Assembly: GCA_020636435.1 (NCBI GenBank)
Contig: JACJXX010000001.1
Coordinates: forward strand, 3,613,001-3,677,000
Source of the DNA: Lewinellaceae bacterium
GTDB taxonomy: Bacteria > Bacteroidota > Bacteroidia > Chitinophagales > Saprospiraceae
Reading direction: 5' to 3'
DNA: 64,000 nt
Each line of letters begins with the position of its first letter. Position 1 is the first letter of the stretch. A model generated the notes under the pieces. The model was given only the letters and a program-made list of their open reading frames with translations, did no database searches and had not been told where the DNA came from. Of this stretch, positions 24,406-34,179 are shown one piece after another. Made by a program: the position numbers and the translations under genes.

Positions 24406-26151
24406 TTAATCCGGATATTTCCCTTTCGGGGTTTCGCCCTCCGCCACCTCGCGAAAGCGCTGCTCCCCGATTTTATCTACTATGGCTTTGAGGGAGCTCT
24501 CGAGCACTTTTGCATTAGGCGAGCCGGCTTTCTTGAAAATTTGGTGAGCTTGCATAAGAAGGGGAATAGCCTCTTCCGGCCGGTTTTGTTCATCCATCAT
24601 ATTCCCTATATAAGAAAGCGTAATTGCCGCCCCAATCCTATCCTTGGTATCCTTGCTGATATCAAGGCTTAGCTTAAAATATTCTAAGGCAGCGTCATAG
24701 TTGCCATTTGCCCGGTGAATCTGGCCGATGTTTTTCAAAGCAATACCCTCTCGGTAGCGGTCGCCGATCTTATGGCTGATTTCCAGGCTCTGCCCTAAAT
24801 ATTGCAGGGCTGTGTCATAGTCTCCTATTGCAGCATAGCTTTGACCGATGTCGTTCAAAGTGGTGCCCATGCCCCGGCTGTCACCAATCTCCCGCGAAAT
24901 TTGCAAGCTTCGTTCCAGATACTTCAATGCGGTGTTGTAGTCGCCTCTAGCTTGGTGTGTCCGGCCAATATCACCTAGTGTAATGCTTTCCCCTATACGG
25001 TCGACGGTTTTCTGCCAGATTTCCAAACTTTGTTCTAGGTATTGAATAGCGCTGGAATAGTCCCCTTTGGCGTAGGCTATTGCCGCCAAAGCGTTCAAGG
25101 TGAAGCCCTCCCCCTTACGGTCGCCAATCTTCCGCCAGATTTTCAAACTTTGCTCCGAATAATATTGAGCGGTGTCGTAGTCTCCTCTGGCCCGGTGAAT
25201 CCGGCTGATGCCATCCCATGTGATGCCTACACTATTTAGATCGTCAATTTCCAAACTGATTTTCAAGCTTTGCTCTAAATATTCCAGCGCAGTGGAGTAG
25301 TCGCCCCTGGCTTCGTGAATTCGGCTGATGTCTCTCAAAGCAACCCCCTCACCCTGGCGATCGCCTATTTTCCGGGTTATTTCTAAACTGTCCTTCAAAT
25401 ATTGCATCCCTTTATCGTAATCCCCATAGGTGTTATAGATTTGTCCAATGCTGTGCAAAACATCTCTTTGGGATTCCGGGTCTCGCGTATTTTTTGCTAG
25501 TTCCAGGCTCTTTCCCAGGTAGAATAAGGCCGTTTTATAATCTGACAGGTCAAGATATAATTTCCCCAACTGGGTATTGAGATTGCTTTGCACTGCAGGG
25601 CTATCTGTCTGTTCAAGTTGCCGGAGCAGGTATATGATTTCTGCTTCTTTTTCCTCACGAGTACTTGCGCCCAAAGTAGAGGTTTCAGACAGTGGAGCCC
25701 TCTCCGTTTGAGCAATTTCTTGATCTGCAATATGAAAATCCAGTTCCAGAGAGCGAAGAGACCAAAAATCGGGGAGTTTTTCCGGGATTTTTTTGAAGCC
25801 AGCCGGTTGGACAAAACAAACAAAAGCCAATCTTCTGCGGACAAAAAAATCTCTTCTTTGGTTGAAGGCTATGCAGGTAGCCTGGTTTTTTTCCAGGAAC
25901 AGCTGATCCAAATCCGGTATGAGGATAATATCCCGTTCACGGTGATTCAATTCATTAGAAATATACCGGTAGCTTTTACCCTCCAGGCGAAGTTCAAACA
26001 TCGGCCGGCGCGGCAGCTCATTACGGATCCAATCAACCACTTCCTTGTAAATAACCGGCCGGTTATGCCCGATAATAATGAAACGAAAGGCTTTGGCACG
26101 CAGCGCCCGAGCTAGTATTTGAAGGTCTTCGGTATGTTCCTCTAGTATCAT
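24406..26151 (-). CDS. TPR-repeat protein with degenerate NTPase-like N-terminal domain
   Basis: 581 residues. Residues 1-140 form an alpha/beta domain with strand-like segments FRFIIIGHN (23-30) and IILIPDLDQLF (75-85, like a Walker B strand), then FNQRRDFF (96-103) and LPDFWSLRS (126-134). This N-x-x-RD ... PDFWS pattern resembles heads of STAND-type TPR proteins, but there is no Walker A loop, so it cannot bind nucleotide in the usual way. From about 195 to 545 run nine or so 40-residue TPR units of the pattern GDYxxALxYLxQSLxIxxxI, then a last pair ending in MDEQNRPEEAIPLL. No signal peptide. Its ATG overlaps the stop of the upstream ATPase gene (ATGA), implying tight coupling. It is probably the sensor or scaffold of a two-protein complex; the function is unknown. 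Confidence 0.75.
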   Translation of the reverse strand: MILEEHTEDLQILARALRAKAFRFIIIGHNRPVIYKEVVDWIRNELPRRPMFELRLEGKSYRYISNELNHRERDIILIPDLDQLFLEKNQATCIAFNQRRDFFVRRRLAFVCFVQPAGFKKIPEKLPDFWSLRSLELDFHIADQEIAQTERAPLSETSTLGASTREEKEAEIIYLLRQLEQTDSPAVQSNLNTQLGKLYLDLSDYKTALFYLGKSLELAKNTRDPESQRDVLHSIGQIYNTYGDYDKGMQYLKDSLEITRKIGDRQGEGVALRDISRIHEARGDYSTALEYLEQSLKISLEIDDLNSVGITWDGISRIHRARGDYDTAQYYSEQSLKIWRKIGDRKGEGFTLNALAAIAYAKGDYSSAIQYLEQSLEIWQKTVDRIGESITLGDIGRTHQARGDYNTALKYLERSLQISREIGDSRGMGTTLNDIGQSYAAIGDYDTALQYLGQSLEISHKIGDRYREGIALKNIGQIHRANGNYDAALEYFKLSLDISKDTKDRIGAAITLSYIGNMMDEQNRPEEAIPLLMQAHQIFKKAGSPNAKVLESSLKAIVDKIGEQRFREVAEGETPKGKYPD

Positions 26152-27512
26152 GCACCCTCTTTCATGTGGTGTTGATAGAGCTTTGAAACTTCTAACAAAG
26201 GATTAACCCTCTTGTAAGTGCCGTCGTTGTACTCAAAAATGATCTCTTTTTCCAAAAGGTTCTGGATGGTGCTGTCAAAACCAATAGGCTCTCCGGCGCC
26301 TAAGGCTTTCTTAAGTGTTTTCAGTGTTTCGAAATCGGAGGGCTCCAGGAAGCGGGCCATGCTGTTGCCCAACCGGTTTATCGCCTTCATCATATTGGCT
26401 TCCGTGATGATTTCCTGCCCGGATTCTACCTGCCAGCTGGCCTGCTCGATGATGCGCAGCAGCTGCCGGGGCGAGCCGCCACTGTATTGAATAGCCAAAT
26501 GAATGGTACTTTTCGAATCAAATAGTTCTTCCGAAACCCTTTTGGATACAAACTCTTCGAATCGCTCAACCGCTTCTTCCACCAAACTGCCATCGCGATC
26601 TCTCACCTTGATAAATGGAAAGGTGATGATCTCGCTGAAATTTCGAATGCGCTGCTCTTCTTTCATCAGCTCAATGGGAAGAGTGAAAATTGTATTGGCC
26701 TTAATTTGCCGTATCCGGTTCGATTCCTCCATAATGATCTTTCGCCGGGTGTCCCCGCTCATTGTCTTTTCCAGGCCATCGACAATAAACAGCACTTCCT
26801 TTCCTTGGTATTCCCGCCGCAGTTGTTCATTAGTCTGTTCAATAAAGGTGTTGAATTTGACCGAAAAATCAACAAAGCGGTTCTTGAAATTGGTTCGTAT
26901 GGTATTGGCTCGTTCATAACTTCCGGAAAGGCCAAATTTGAGTTTGCCGGTAATTCCCAACAAACGGCCAAATAAACCGGCCATTGAAAATGATTCGTCA
27001 GGGCTAACTTCTATTTCAGCACTTCCATCTGCTTTTAAACTTTTGTTTATTTCAAGGACGCGATCCTCAAACCATTTATTCATCGACTCCAGAATATCAT
27101 CACTGAGCTTGAGGTTTGCTTTATCCGCCCGCTGCAATAGTTTTTCCAACTGAAAGATCAATATATCCATATACTGCACATTGTCCATGTCCAGTTCTTC
27201 GTCCACATTGCAGGTGACCACGAAAAAGCAGCCTGGCGTATGAAGAAGTTGAGCATATTTGGCCAACTCAGAGGTTTTTCCGGAGCCTCGCATCCCCGCC
27301 AGAAACAAAAGCGTCTTATTTTGTTGATTAGCCTTGTAATTAAAAACGTATTTCCCCTCGGCCTTCCTGACATTTAAAATACGCATGACTTCTCTCTCCT
27401 GGAAATCACCCCGAAGATTCTTAAAGTCCGTGTAAAATGGATGATCTGGCGTGACCGGGTTAAATTTGTCCACCGCAGCATCTATTTCATCCATTTTGAA
27501 AGCTTTCTTCAT
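26148..27512 (-). CDS. P-loop ATPase (STAND/Orc-like), partner of TPR protein
   Basis: 454 residues. Walker A is GMRGSGKTS (73-81) and Walker B is LFIVDGLEK (241-249, Asp245, with Glu248 possibly catalytic). A GGSPR motif (345-349) sits where Orc/Cdc6- and STAND-type ATPases place an arginine sensor. Residues about 400-445 (IQNLLEKEIIFEYNDGTYKR) look like a winged-helix unit. An insertion of about 100 residues separates Walker A from Walker B. No signal peptide and no nuclease, TIR or protease domain. An alternative start is Met7. The 4-bp ATGA overlap with the TPR gene and a dedicated promoter define a compact two-gene operon. A switch-type ATPase controlling the TPR protein is inferred; defence or signalling roles are possible but unproven. 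Confidence 0.75.
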   Translation of the reverse strand: MKKAFKMDEIDAAVDKFNPVTPDHPFYTDFKNLRGDFQEREVMRILNVRKAEGKYVFNYKANQQNKTLLFLAGMRGSGKTSELAKYAQLLHTPGCFFVVTCNVDEELDMDNVQYMDILIFQLEKLLQRADKANLKLSDDILESMNKWFEDRVLEINKSLKADGSAEIEVSPDESFSMAGLFGRLLGITGKLKFGLSGSYERANTIRTNFKNRFVDFSVKFNTFIEQTNEQLRREYQGKEVLFIVDGLEKTMSGDTRRKIIMEESNRIRQIKANTIFTLPIELMKEEQRIRNFSEIITFPFIKVRDRDGSLVEEAVERFEEFVSKRVSEELFDSKSTIHLAIQYSGGSPRQLLRIIEQASWQVESGQEIITEANMMKAINRLGNSMARFLEPSDFETLKTLKKALGAGEPIGFDSTIQNLLEKEIIFEYNDGTYKRVNPLLEVSKLYQHHMKEGA

Positions 27513-27529
27513 CGAAAATCCTTTGTTAA

Positions 27530-27560
27530 CAAAGTTAGTTTTTGTCGGGGATAAATCAAA
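27530..27560 (-). promoter_or_regulatory. Promoter of the ATPase-TPR operon
   Basis: On the minus strand, TTTG (27560-27557), exactly 19 bases, then TAACTTTG (27537-27530). This is a full match to the Bacteroidota -33/-7 consensus. The start site would fall near 27523, leaving only about 11 nt before the first ATG, so translation may begin there or at Met7. Confidence 0.78.
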
Positions 27561-27656
27561 TACCCCGCCCGAAGGGCACCCTCGATGGTGCCATATTCAG
27601 ATACCTTTTGCTATGCAAAATTAACCTATTTCAGGCAAATAAGTCCAGGGCGTCCG

Positions 27657-29948
27657 TCAGGAAGCCACCTCTTCGAGCTCCCCTTCCACTTTTCCTACTT
27701 CCTCTTTTACGTCCTTTATCAACCACCGGATCAGCAGCGGAATAAGGGCCAGGTCGCTGATCAGGGCGCTGAACAGGGTCAGGCTGATCAGCAGGCCGAT
27801 GGTGACGCTGGGCGGGTGGATGGAAAAGAGCATGACCAGAAAGCCGAAGAAGAGGATGACGGTGGTGAGCACGATGGCCTTGCCGGTTTCCAGGAAGGTG
27901 ATGTGGAGGGATTCCTCCACGCTTTTTCCTTTATTGCGCGCCAGTTTGAATTTGCTGAGGAAGTGGATGGTGTCGTCGACGGCGATGCCGAAGATAACGG
28001 CGAAAACGATAGAGGTGCCGGCCTCCAGGTCGATGCCCAGGAAACCCAGAAGGGCGCCGGCCAGCAGCAGGGGGACGATGTTGGGCACGAGCGAAATGAA
28101 CAGCATTTTCCAGTTGCGGAAGAGCAGGGCCATGAGCAGGCTGACGATCAGGATGGCCATGCCCAGGCCCTGGATGAGGTTGCGGCGGATGTACTCGGCG
28201 TTTTTGTCGATGATCAGGCCGGTGCCGGTGCGCTTGAATTCCACAATGGAGGTATCGGTATTGGCGGCGATCCACCGGTCGATGCGATCGCCCATATCCT
28301 GAATGGTGTCGGCGCCGATGTCCTGGATGCGGGAAGTGATGCGGGCTTTTGTCTCGTCCTTGCTCAGCAATACGTTGACGTCCAGCTCGGGAACCTGCTC
28401 GGCCAGCCGGCGGTAGCGTTCAAACTGCGCCTTGGTTTCCGGCATGGCGTACGCCTCCTGGTTGTTGTTGCGCATCATCTGGTTGATGCTCTTGTAAATG
28501 GCGGTGATGGAGGCGATGGCCTGCACCGAGGGGATTTGGTGCAGGAAACCTTCTACCTTGTCGATCTCCCGGACCACCTCGTAGTCGCTGGCTTTATAGC
28601 CATTTTTGGCGTAAACAGCCACCTACATCGGGCGAAAACCGGCCAGGTGCTTTTCGAAAAACAGAAAATCTGCGGTGATCTTTTCCCCGGTGGGCAGATT
28701 GTTGCTGATGCTGTAATTGGTAGTGATCCGCGAGATGCCCCACAGGCTGATCAGCAGCGTCGCCAGCCCCGCCAGGGCAATGCGCCGGGGATAATCGCGG
28801 GTAAACCGATAGGCCCATTCCATCGACCGCTCCCAAAAGGCCTGCCCGCGCCCCAGTTTGATGATCTGGTCGACCCGAAACCAGGAGATGACGGCCGTGG
28901 TGAAAAAGATCACCGTGATATAGGCGATGATCACCCCAATGGCAGCATTGATGCCGAAATCCCGGATAGGCCCCACGCGGCTGGTGAACAGGGAGGCAAA
29001 ACCGATGGCAGTGGTCAGGGAAGTGAGCAGCGTGGCCAGGCCAATCTCCTTGATGGCCGTCACGATGGCCTTTTCCTTGCGGTGGCCCTTGCGCAACTCA
29101 TCCACATATTTCGACATGATGTGGATGACATCCGAAGTGCCCACGATGATCATCAGCACCGGATAGAGCGCCGCCATGGCGTTGAGCTCCCGCCCGCTGA
29201 TGCCCAGAAAACCCATAAACAACAGCATGCCCAGGCCGATGGAGAAGAGCGATACGGCGATGCCCCAGGGCCGGCGGAAAATGAAGAACATCACCAGCGT
29301 GACCAGCAGGCCGGAAACAATGGCCGATACGGTGATCTCCCGTTTTTGCATGGCCACCAGTTCTTTCTGAAAATAAGGGCGCCCCAGGTAATGGTATTCT
29401 TCGAAATCGTACTGCCGGATGAGGCTGTCCAGCGCTGTCATCAGTTCCCGCGCCGGATCCAGTTGTATGCTGTTGACTGTTTTCATAAACACGGTCAGCG
29501 TCGTGGCGTCGTCGGAGATGAAGTTGTAGACAAAGCGCTCGTCGTTCAGGATGCGCTCCCGGTCCCGTTCGTAACGCTCCGGCTGGCCGATGTGGATGGC
29601 GGGCACGGTGGCGATGGCAAAAGGCGTTTTGACCGGATAGGAAAACTTGGTGAGCGACTGGACTTGAGTGATGTGGGGAAGGTTTCTGGCCCGGAGCGAA
29701 AAATCGTGAAACTGCTCCAGGAACTGCTGCTCGAAAACGCCTTCTTCCCGGCGTATAGCCACCAGCAGGAAGTTGTCGTCCGCTTCAAATTCCTGGATGA
29801 ACTCCTGGAAGAACTCCAGGTCTTCGTCGCCTTCCGGAAAGAACTGCTCGAAATCGAAGGAGAATTTTAGCTGGCTGATGCTCAGGGCGCTGATGAGCGC
29901 CAGCACGCCAAAAATGGCAACGGATAGTACACGGAGGTTGATGTTCAT
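27657..29948 (-). pseudogene. RND/MMPL-family exporter interrupted by an in-frame amber codon
   Basis: One continuous frame of 762 sense codons is broken by a TAG at 28623-28625. The first half (441 aa) reads ISFSI-type membrane start, a periplasmic loop (FEQFFPEGDEDLEFFQEF), then the helix cluster typical of MMPL/RND transporters (YPVLMIIVGTSDVIHIMSKY and KAIVTAIKEIGLATLLTSLT). It ends HLAGFRPM. The second half continues in the same frame (VAVYAKNGYKASDY) through the second loop and second helix bundle (FAVIFGIAVDDTIHFLSKFK). In this family the break point normally reads RP-x-E-(L/V/I)-A-V, so GAG to TAG (Glu) is the simplest explanation. The stop is followed immediately by GTG, so a split product by re-initiation is conceivable. 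Otherwise a recent nonsense mutation or a base-call error. Confidence 0.82.
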
Positions 29949-30104
29949 AAGTTAGATGGACTGGCCGGGCGAAGAAAAAATCGCTCAGGAATAAAAAGAT
30001 CAACCTCATAACCATTCAATCAAAAAGATGTTTAGCATTTTTGCAGGCGCTGCTGTACATTGGCGCTTTAGCCACGAAGGCACAAAGACCCACAAAGCCT
30101 TATT

Positions 30105-30893
30105 ATGAGTACAGATATCACCCTTCCGGAAGAAATGGAACCCTTTCGGAACCTAATCCTTCAGACTTTGCAGCCCTACATTGAGTTGCTGCCCCAGGAA
30201 AAGCAAGAGACGCTGCCTTGGGAGAGCAAGGTCGGCGGCCAGCCCTATTGGCCTGCGGGCAGGAAATATCCTACTGCTCCCGACGGGCGCCCATTGTGGC
30301 TGCTGGCGCAGTTCAATTTCGAAGAGATGCCGCTGCTGCCTCCGTTTCCGGAGCAAGGCTTGCTCCAGTTCTTCATAAACGACGACAGCCTCTACGGCTG
30401 CAACCTCGACGCCCCTTTCGACCAAAGCGGGTTCCGGGTGGCCTACCACCAGTCTATCCTACGCGAAGAGGCCTCGCTAATGAGAGATTTTCGCTTCCTG
30501 GGAGAAGCTCGGTTTTTGCCGATCGAAGCCGGGGTTTCCTATCCCCTTCAATTCAAAAAGAATTTTGAACTGGTTCCTCCCAGCGATTATCAATTTGAAC
30601 AGCTTTTGGGGAAAGATTTATTCAAAGCTTTCGGCGAAGAGCAATGGGAAGCCCGAAGCCGGTACAGCCGCGCTGTCCTCAGCTCGCGGCATAAAATGGG
30701 CGGTTACGCTTTCTTCTGCCAGGAAGACCCCCGCAACCCGGAAGAGCCCATGGAATTGCTCTTCCAACTGGGCTCCGGCAACCGGTTCAACTGCGCATGG
30801 GGCGACATGGGTGTGGGCAACTTCTTCATCTGCCGGGATGATTTGAAAAAGGCTGATTTCTCGAAGGTGATGTATAATTGGGATTGTTATTGA
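30105..30893 (+). CDS. YwqG/DUF1963 family protein
   Basis: A 262-residue cytosolic protein. The motifs SKVGGQPYWP, then PLWLLAQFNFEEMPLLPPFP and GLLQFFINDDSLYG, and near the end MELLFQLGS followed by WGDMGVGNFFICRDDL define the YwqG (DUF1963) family. These have a beta-rich fold that is widespread in bacteria but of unknown biochemical role. There is no signal peptide or membrane segment. The gene stands alone between the minus-strand exporter and the minus-strand DUF5686 gene, and is followed by repeat sequence. Confidence 0.9.
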   Translation: MSTDITLPEEMEPFRNLILQTLQPYIELLPQEKQETLPWESKVGGQPYWPAGRKYPTAPDGRPLWLLAQFNFEEMPLLPPFPEQGLLQFFINDDSLYGCNLDAPFDQSGFRVAYHQSILREEASLMRDFRFLGEARFLPIEAGVSYPLQFKKNFELVPPSDYQFEQLLGKDLFKAFGEEQWEARSRYSRAVLSSRHKMGGYAFFCQEDPRNPEEPMELLFQLGSGNRFNCAWGDMGVGNFFICRDDLKKADFSKVMYNWDCY

Positions 30894-30925
30894 AGGCCAT
30901 TTGCTTTGGAAGGCTGCTGGAGGTT

Positions 30926-31050
30926 GTGTACGGTGTGCGGCCTTGGCAGGGTTTGTGAGTGTACGGGCTTTGCCATACTTCCCTGGTTCCCGGGCTTTGC
31001 CACGTACACCGTACATGTTTGGCTCTGGGTTGCCCACGTACACCGTACAC
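30926..31050. repeat. Intergenic repeat with GTACACCGTACAC ends
   Basis: A 125-bp stretch starting GTGTACGGTGTGC and ending GTACACCGTACAC, which are inverted copies of one 13-mer (one mismatch). A third copy lies inside at 31005-31017, and a shorter GTGTACGGGC at 30958-30967. CGGGCTTTGCCA-like segments repeat inside. No target-site duplication is visible. The same 13-mer occurs in family B copy 1 and at 62129-62141. Confidence 0.65.
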
Positions 31051-31106
31051 TACAGGTAGTTCCATCTTCCAAAAATCCGCAATCCATAAATGCTTTCTTG
31101 AATTTT

Positions 31107-33611
31107 TTAAAAATAAAAAGCCACCCCAAACCTCAACCCAAACCTCCTGGCCTGCGGGTTGTCCAGGTAACTAAGCCGCCAGGACAACTCCACCTGAAAT
31201 ACTTTGAGTATGTTTTCGATGCCCACGCTGGCCTCCATATAGGGGTGTTTGGGCGTGCGAAAGCCGGCGTAGGTATCGGTCTCGGTGGGAACGAAAGCGT
31301 TGAGCCGGTTGGCGTCCCGGTTCTTGTCGGAGATGGAGCCGACCACGGCCTTGAAGGTGGCATAGGAGCGGAAGTTGAGCTTTCGCAGCAAGGGTATTTT
31401 GTTGAGCAGGAAGCCGTCGAAGTGGTGCTCCAGGAAGAGGCTGGCGTAGGTGTCGCTGGCAAACTCGTAGCGGGTCATCATGTTGAAGATATCCCTGCCG
31501 GTGAAGTAGCCTTCGTTGCCGGGGTGCACCTCCATCAACAGGAAGGGCACGGTGCCAAATAATTTGCCCACATTGAAACGGTAAGACATCCAACCAGCCG
31601 GGTTGAGGTAGAAATAGTGGCGGTAGCTGAGCGCCAGTTTGTGATAGCTGTAGTTGCTGCCCATCACGCCGTTGACGCCAAGGGTGTATTGCAATTCTAT
31701 GATGGGATGCTGAGAACCAAAGCTGGTGCGGCTGAAATCGTTGTCGATGATCATCTCGTCGAAGGCGTAGCGCGCTTTGAGGATGACCTCGGTGGTGTTG
31801 ATCGTCGTATCGATATCCGATAGGGACGCCGGGTCGGGCAGGTAGGCGTAGTTGAAGCCCCGGCCGTCTTCGGTTATGGCGCCGTAGGGGTCCATACTCC
31901 GGTTGAGGAAGGTGATGCGGTTGGAAAAACCGCTTTTCCAGTAGCGTTCGTAGAAAGCTTTGCCTTCCTGCACCCGGATGAGTTTTTGCATCAGGTTGCG
32001 CCGGAACAGGCCGGAGAAGAGGTCGCCCTCCACAAATTCCTCGCTGTTCTCGCTGTTCAGGCTGATGTCGTCTTTGTAGGCCGCGCCCGCCAGGATGCGC
32101 GGGTTTTTCGATATGAGCCATTTCACATCAGCGCCGTATTTGAAGTCCTCATCCTTCAGGCCGTAGGCCAGGTAGCCTCCCAGCCGGACCTCTTCGCTGA
32201 ATTTGTCGCTGGTGCGCATGCCGATGCGAAAGCGGTCGCCCTCCACCGGGTTGGTGCTGTACACGGAGGAGTACGGCCCTATCTCCACCGGCCCCAGCTC
32301 GAAATAACCGACAAAAACAATCTCGATGATCTCGACATAGGTTTTGTACAACGGCACATTCTGGATGCTGTCCACCATAGCATAAATGGTGGCTTCGGTT
32401 TTGCTGAGGGGTTCGTGGCGGACTTCGGCCCAGAAGCTGTCGCTGTCCACTTCTACCTGTTCGTAAATGTAGAAGGGATCCTTTTCCAGGTAGTGTTGCC
32501 GGGTAGCCGGCTGGTCGGTCACGAAATCCCGGAAGGTTTCCGTTCGCCGGGCGATCATGCCCGGGGCGCCCTCGGTTGGGGTAAAGTCCACCACCATCTT
32601 CTTCTTGACCGGTATCCAGGCGCTGTCCTGAGGGGTAAATTCTTCGTAGATGATGATCCGGGTCACCAGGTTGATGTTCACATCGGGGCTCATGCGCATG
32701 TTCACGCGCTCGACGGCAAAGACGGAGTCGGCCACCCAAAAGTCGCCATAGAACGTATTTTCCTGCTTGCGTTTGGGCTTGAACTTGAGTTTGTAACTCC
32801 AGTGCCCATCGATATCGGTGCTGTCCAGGATGTAGTATTCGTAGTAGCCCAGGCCGGATTTGGAAAACGGGCTGACGAACGGCTTTTCCAGCACGTAAAT
32901 CCAGTCGTCGTAGATGTTGTAATCCTGATGGACGCGCTTGATGTACTCGATGACGGTCTGATTGTCCGTGCCGGAGGTGCGCTGGGCTTTGATCACAGAC
33001 TTGGGTTTGCCGCCATCTCTGACATAGTAGGCGTCGGAGAGCACTTCGTTGATGTAAACCGGAAGGAACGGCTTTTCGTCGGAAGTGCTGTCGATGTTTT
33101 CGAAGACGAAGGAAAACGGTTTGAGCAATTTGCTTTGCTGCAATTTGGGGTTGATGTTTTCCAGGTCGAGCTCGATCTTGGAATAGCTTTCGTATTGGAA
33201 GGAGTTGAGAGCGTCGATGCGGTTCTGCTCTTTCTTTTCGATAATGCCCCGCACGATGCGGTTCGCCGGGTTTTCCCCGGCAATGACCACCACTTCATCG
33301 AGGGTTAGCGCAGAACCGCTCAGATAGAAATTGACTTCCTGCGTGATAGAATCCGGATGCAGCGGTTTTTTCAGCGGCTCGAAGCCTATAGCGGATGCCG
33401 AGAGCGTATCGCTGAGCTTTTTCACTTTGAGTTCGTAGTATCCATCGATATCGGTGGAGGCGCCCAGCGTAGTCCCTTCGAAAAATACATTGGCGAACGG
33501 GATGCCTTCTTTGGTGTCGGTATCCACCACCCGCCCGGTAATGGTATGTTGCCCCCAGGCCAGGGTGCTCCAGCAGCAGATCAGCAGTAAAAATGGAAAA
33601 AAACGATTCAT
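31107..33611 (-). CDS. Outer-membrane DUF5686 protein with carboxypeptidase-like regulatory domain
   Basis: 834 residues with a signal peptide (MNRFFPFLLLICCWSTLAWG). Residues about 22-105 form a CarboxypepD_reg-like beta-sandwich (HTITGRVVDTDTKEGIPFAN, GASTDIDGYYELKV). The rest is DUF5686 (ENPANRIVRGIIEKKEQNRI, FGDFWVADSVFAVERVNMRM-type segments), whose last third consists of alternating hydrophobic strands ending in an aromatic Phe (RFGLRFGVAFYF), typical of an outer-membrane beta-barrel. Members are common in Bacteroidota but have no established function; transport or surface assembly is plausible. No TonB-dependent receptor plug was recognised. Not obviously in an operon. Confidence 0.88.
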   Translation of the reverse strand: MNRFFPFLLLICCWSTLAWGQHTITGRVVDTDTKEGIPFANVFFEGTTLGASTDIDGYYELKVKKLSDTLSASAIGFEPLKKPLHPDSITQEVNFYLSGSALTLDEVVVIAGENPANRIVRGIIEKKEQNRIDALNSFQYESYSKIELDLENINPKLQQSKLLKPFSFVFENIDSTSDEKPFLPVYINEVLSDAYYVRDGGKPKSVIKAQRTSGTDNQTVIEYIKRVHQDYNIYDDWIYVLEKPFVSPFSKSGLGYYEYYILDSTDIDGHWSYKLKFKPKRKQENTFYGDFWVADSVFAVERVNMRMSPDVNINLVTRIIIYEEFTPQDSAWIPVKKKMVVDFTPTEGAPGMIARRTETFRDFVTDQPATRQHYLEKDPFYIYEQVEVDSDSFWAEVRHEPLSKTEATIYAMVDSIQNVPLYKTYVEIIEIVFVGYFELGPVEIGPYSSVYSTNPVEGDRFRIGMRTSDKFSEEVRLGGYLAYGLKDEDFKYGADVKWLISKNPRILAGAAYKDDISLNSENSEEFVEGDLFSGLFRRNLMQKLIRVQEGKAFYERYWKSGFSNRITFLNRSMDPYGAITEDGRGFNYAYLPDPASLSDIDTTINTTEVILKARYAFDEMIIDNDFSRTSFGSQHPIIELQYTLGVNGVMGSNYSYHKLALSYRHYFYLNPAGWMSYRFNVGKLFGTVPFLLMEVHPGNEGYFTGRDIFNMMTRYEFASDTYASLFLEHHFDGFLLNKIPLLRKLNFRSYATFKAVVGSISDKNRDANRLNAFVPTETDTYAGFRTPKHPYMEASVGIENILKVFQVELSWRLSYLDNPQARRFGLRFGVAFYF

Positions 33612-34179
33612 GTTGGACAGGATTATATGGCTGTATGGGTTATGGTTATTTGGTTAAATTGCTCTATTGTTGAGGGTGCTCCGGAAACTATTGATGGCGA
33701 AGAATATTTTGTCCACCCCCTAAATCCCCCGCCAGCGGGGGACATTTCCTCCGATTCAGGGGTGTGTTTTCCCCCGCTGGCGGGGGTCAGGGGGTGGAGT
33801 CCAAATAAAATTTCCCATTATTGGGCACCGGAGTTCCAAACTAGACTTTCCGGAGTAGCCTCATTGTTGTACTGTTACATTGCTCATAGCCCATAAGGGT
33901 GAAGATGTATATCGCTGTATGGACAACCTTTGGGCTGGAAAGCCTGCGCCGGAAATAAGAGGATGACAACCAATCAATTTAGACAAAGTAATGCCTAAAA
34001 GGCCACTGTTGTTTTCTTGTTAGAAGAAGGTTTTTTTCGCTTTGTGTGAAAAATGCCGGTGCAAACTATATATTTCGGCACAGTATTGCAACAGTTGGCT
34101 GAATATGAAAATGTTAACTTTCAGCATACTTTAAAAAGGCGCAAACGGCCCGATAGTTTGTTGATTAGCCCGGTAAATT
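33612..34179. other. Long intergenic region between DUF5686 and rnhB genes
   Basis: 568 bp between divergent genes. It contains the nested inverted repeat at 33712-33798. Upstream of rnhB a TTTG (34041-34044) and TATATTTC (34069-34076) pair is a poor promoter match with 24-base spacing. A short frame at 33627-33896 reads through the repeat and is not considered a gene. Confidence 0.5.
33712..33798. repeat. Nested inverted repeat with CCCCCGCCAGCGGGGG arms
   Basis: Outer arms TCCACCCCCTAA / TCAGGGGGTGGA (one mismatch) enclose perfect 16-bp inner arms CCCCCGCCAGCGGGGG and CCCCCGCTGGCGGGGG, with a spacer of about 30 bases. Each inner arm is itself almost palindromic, so several alternative folds exist. 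No target duplication is visible. This has the form of a dispersed intergenic palindromic repeat. Confidence 0.75.

Noticed and set aside
24406..27512. Assignment of the ATPase-TPR operon to a named anti-phage system
   Set aside because: No nuclease, TIR, protease or other effector domain is visible and I cannot run a profile search, so naming a system would be unsupported.
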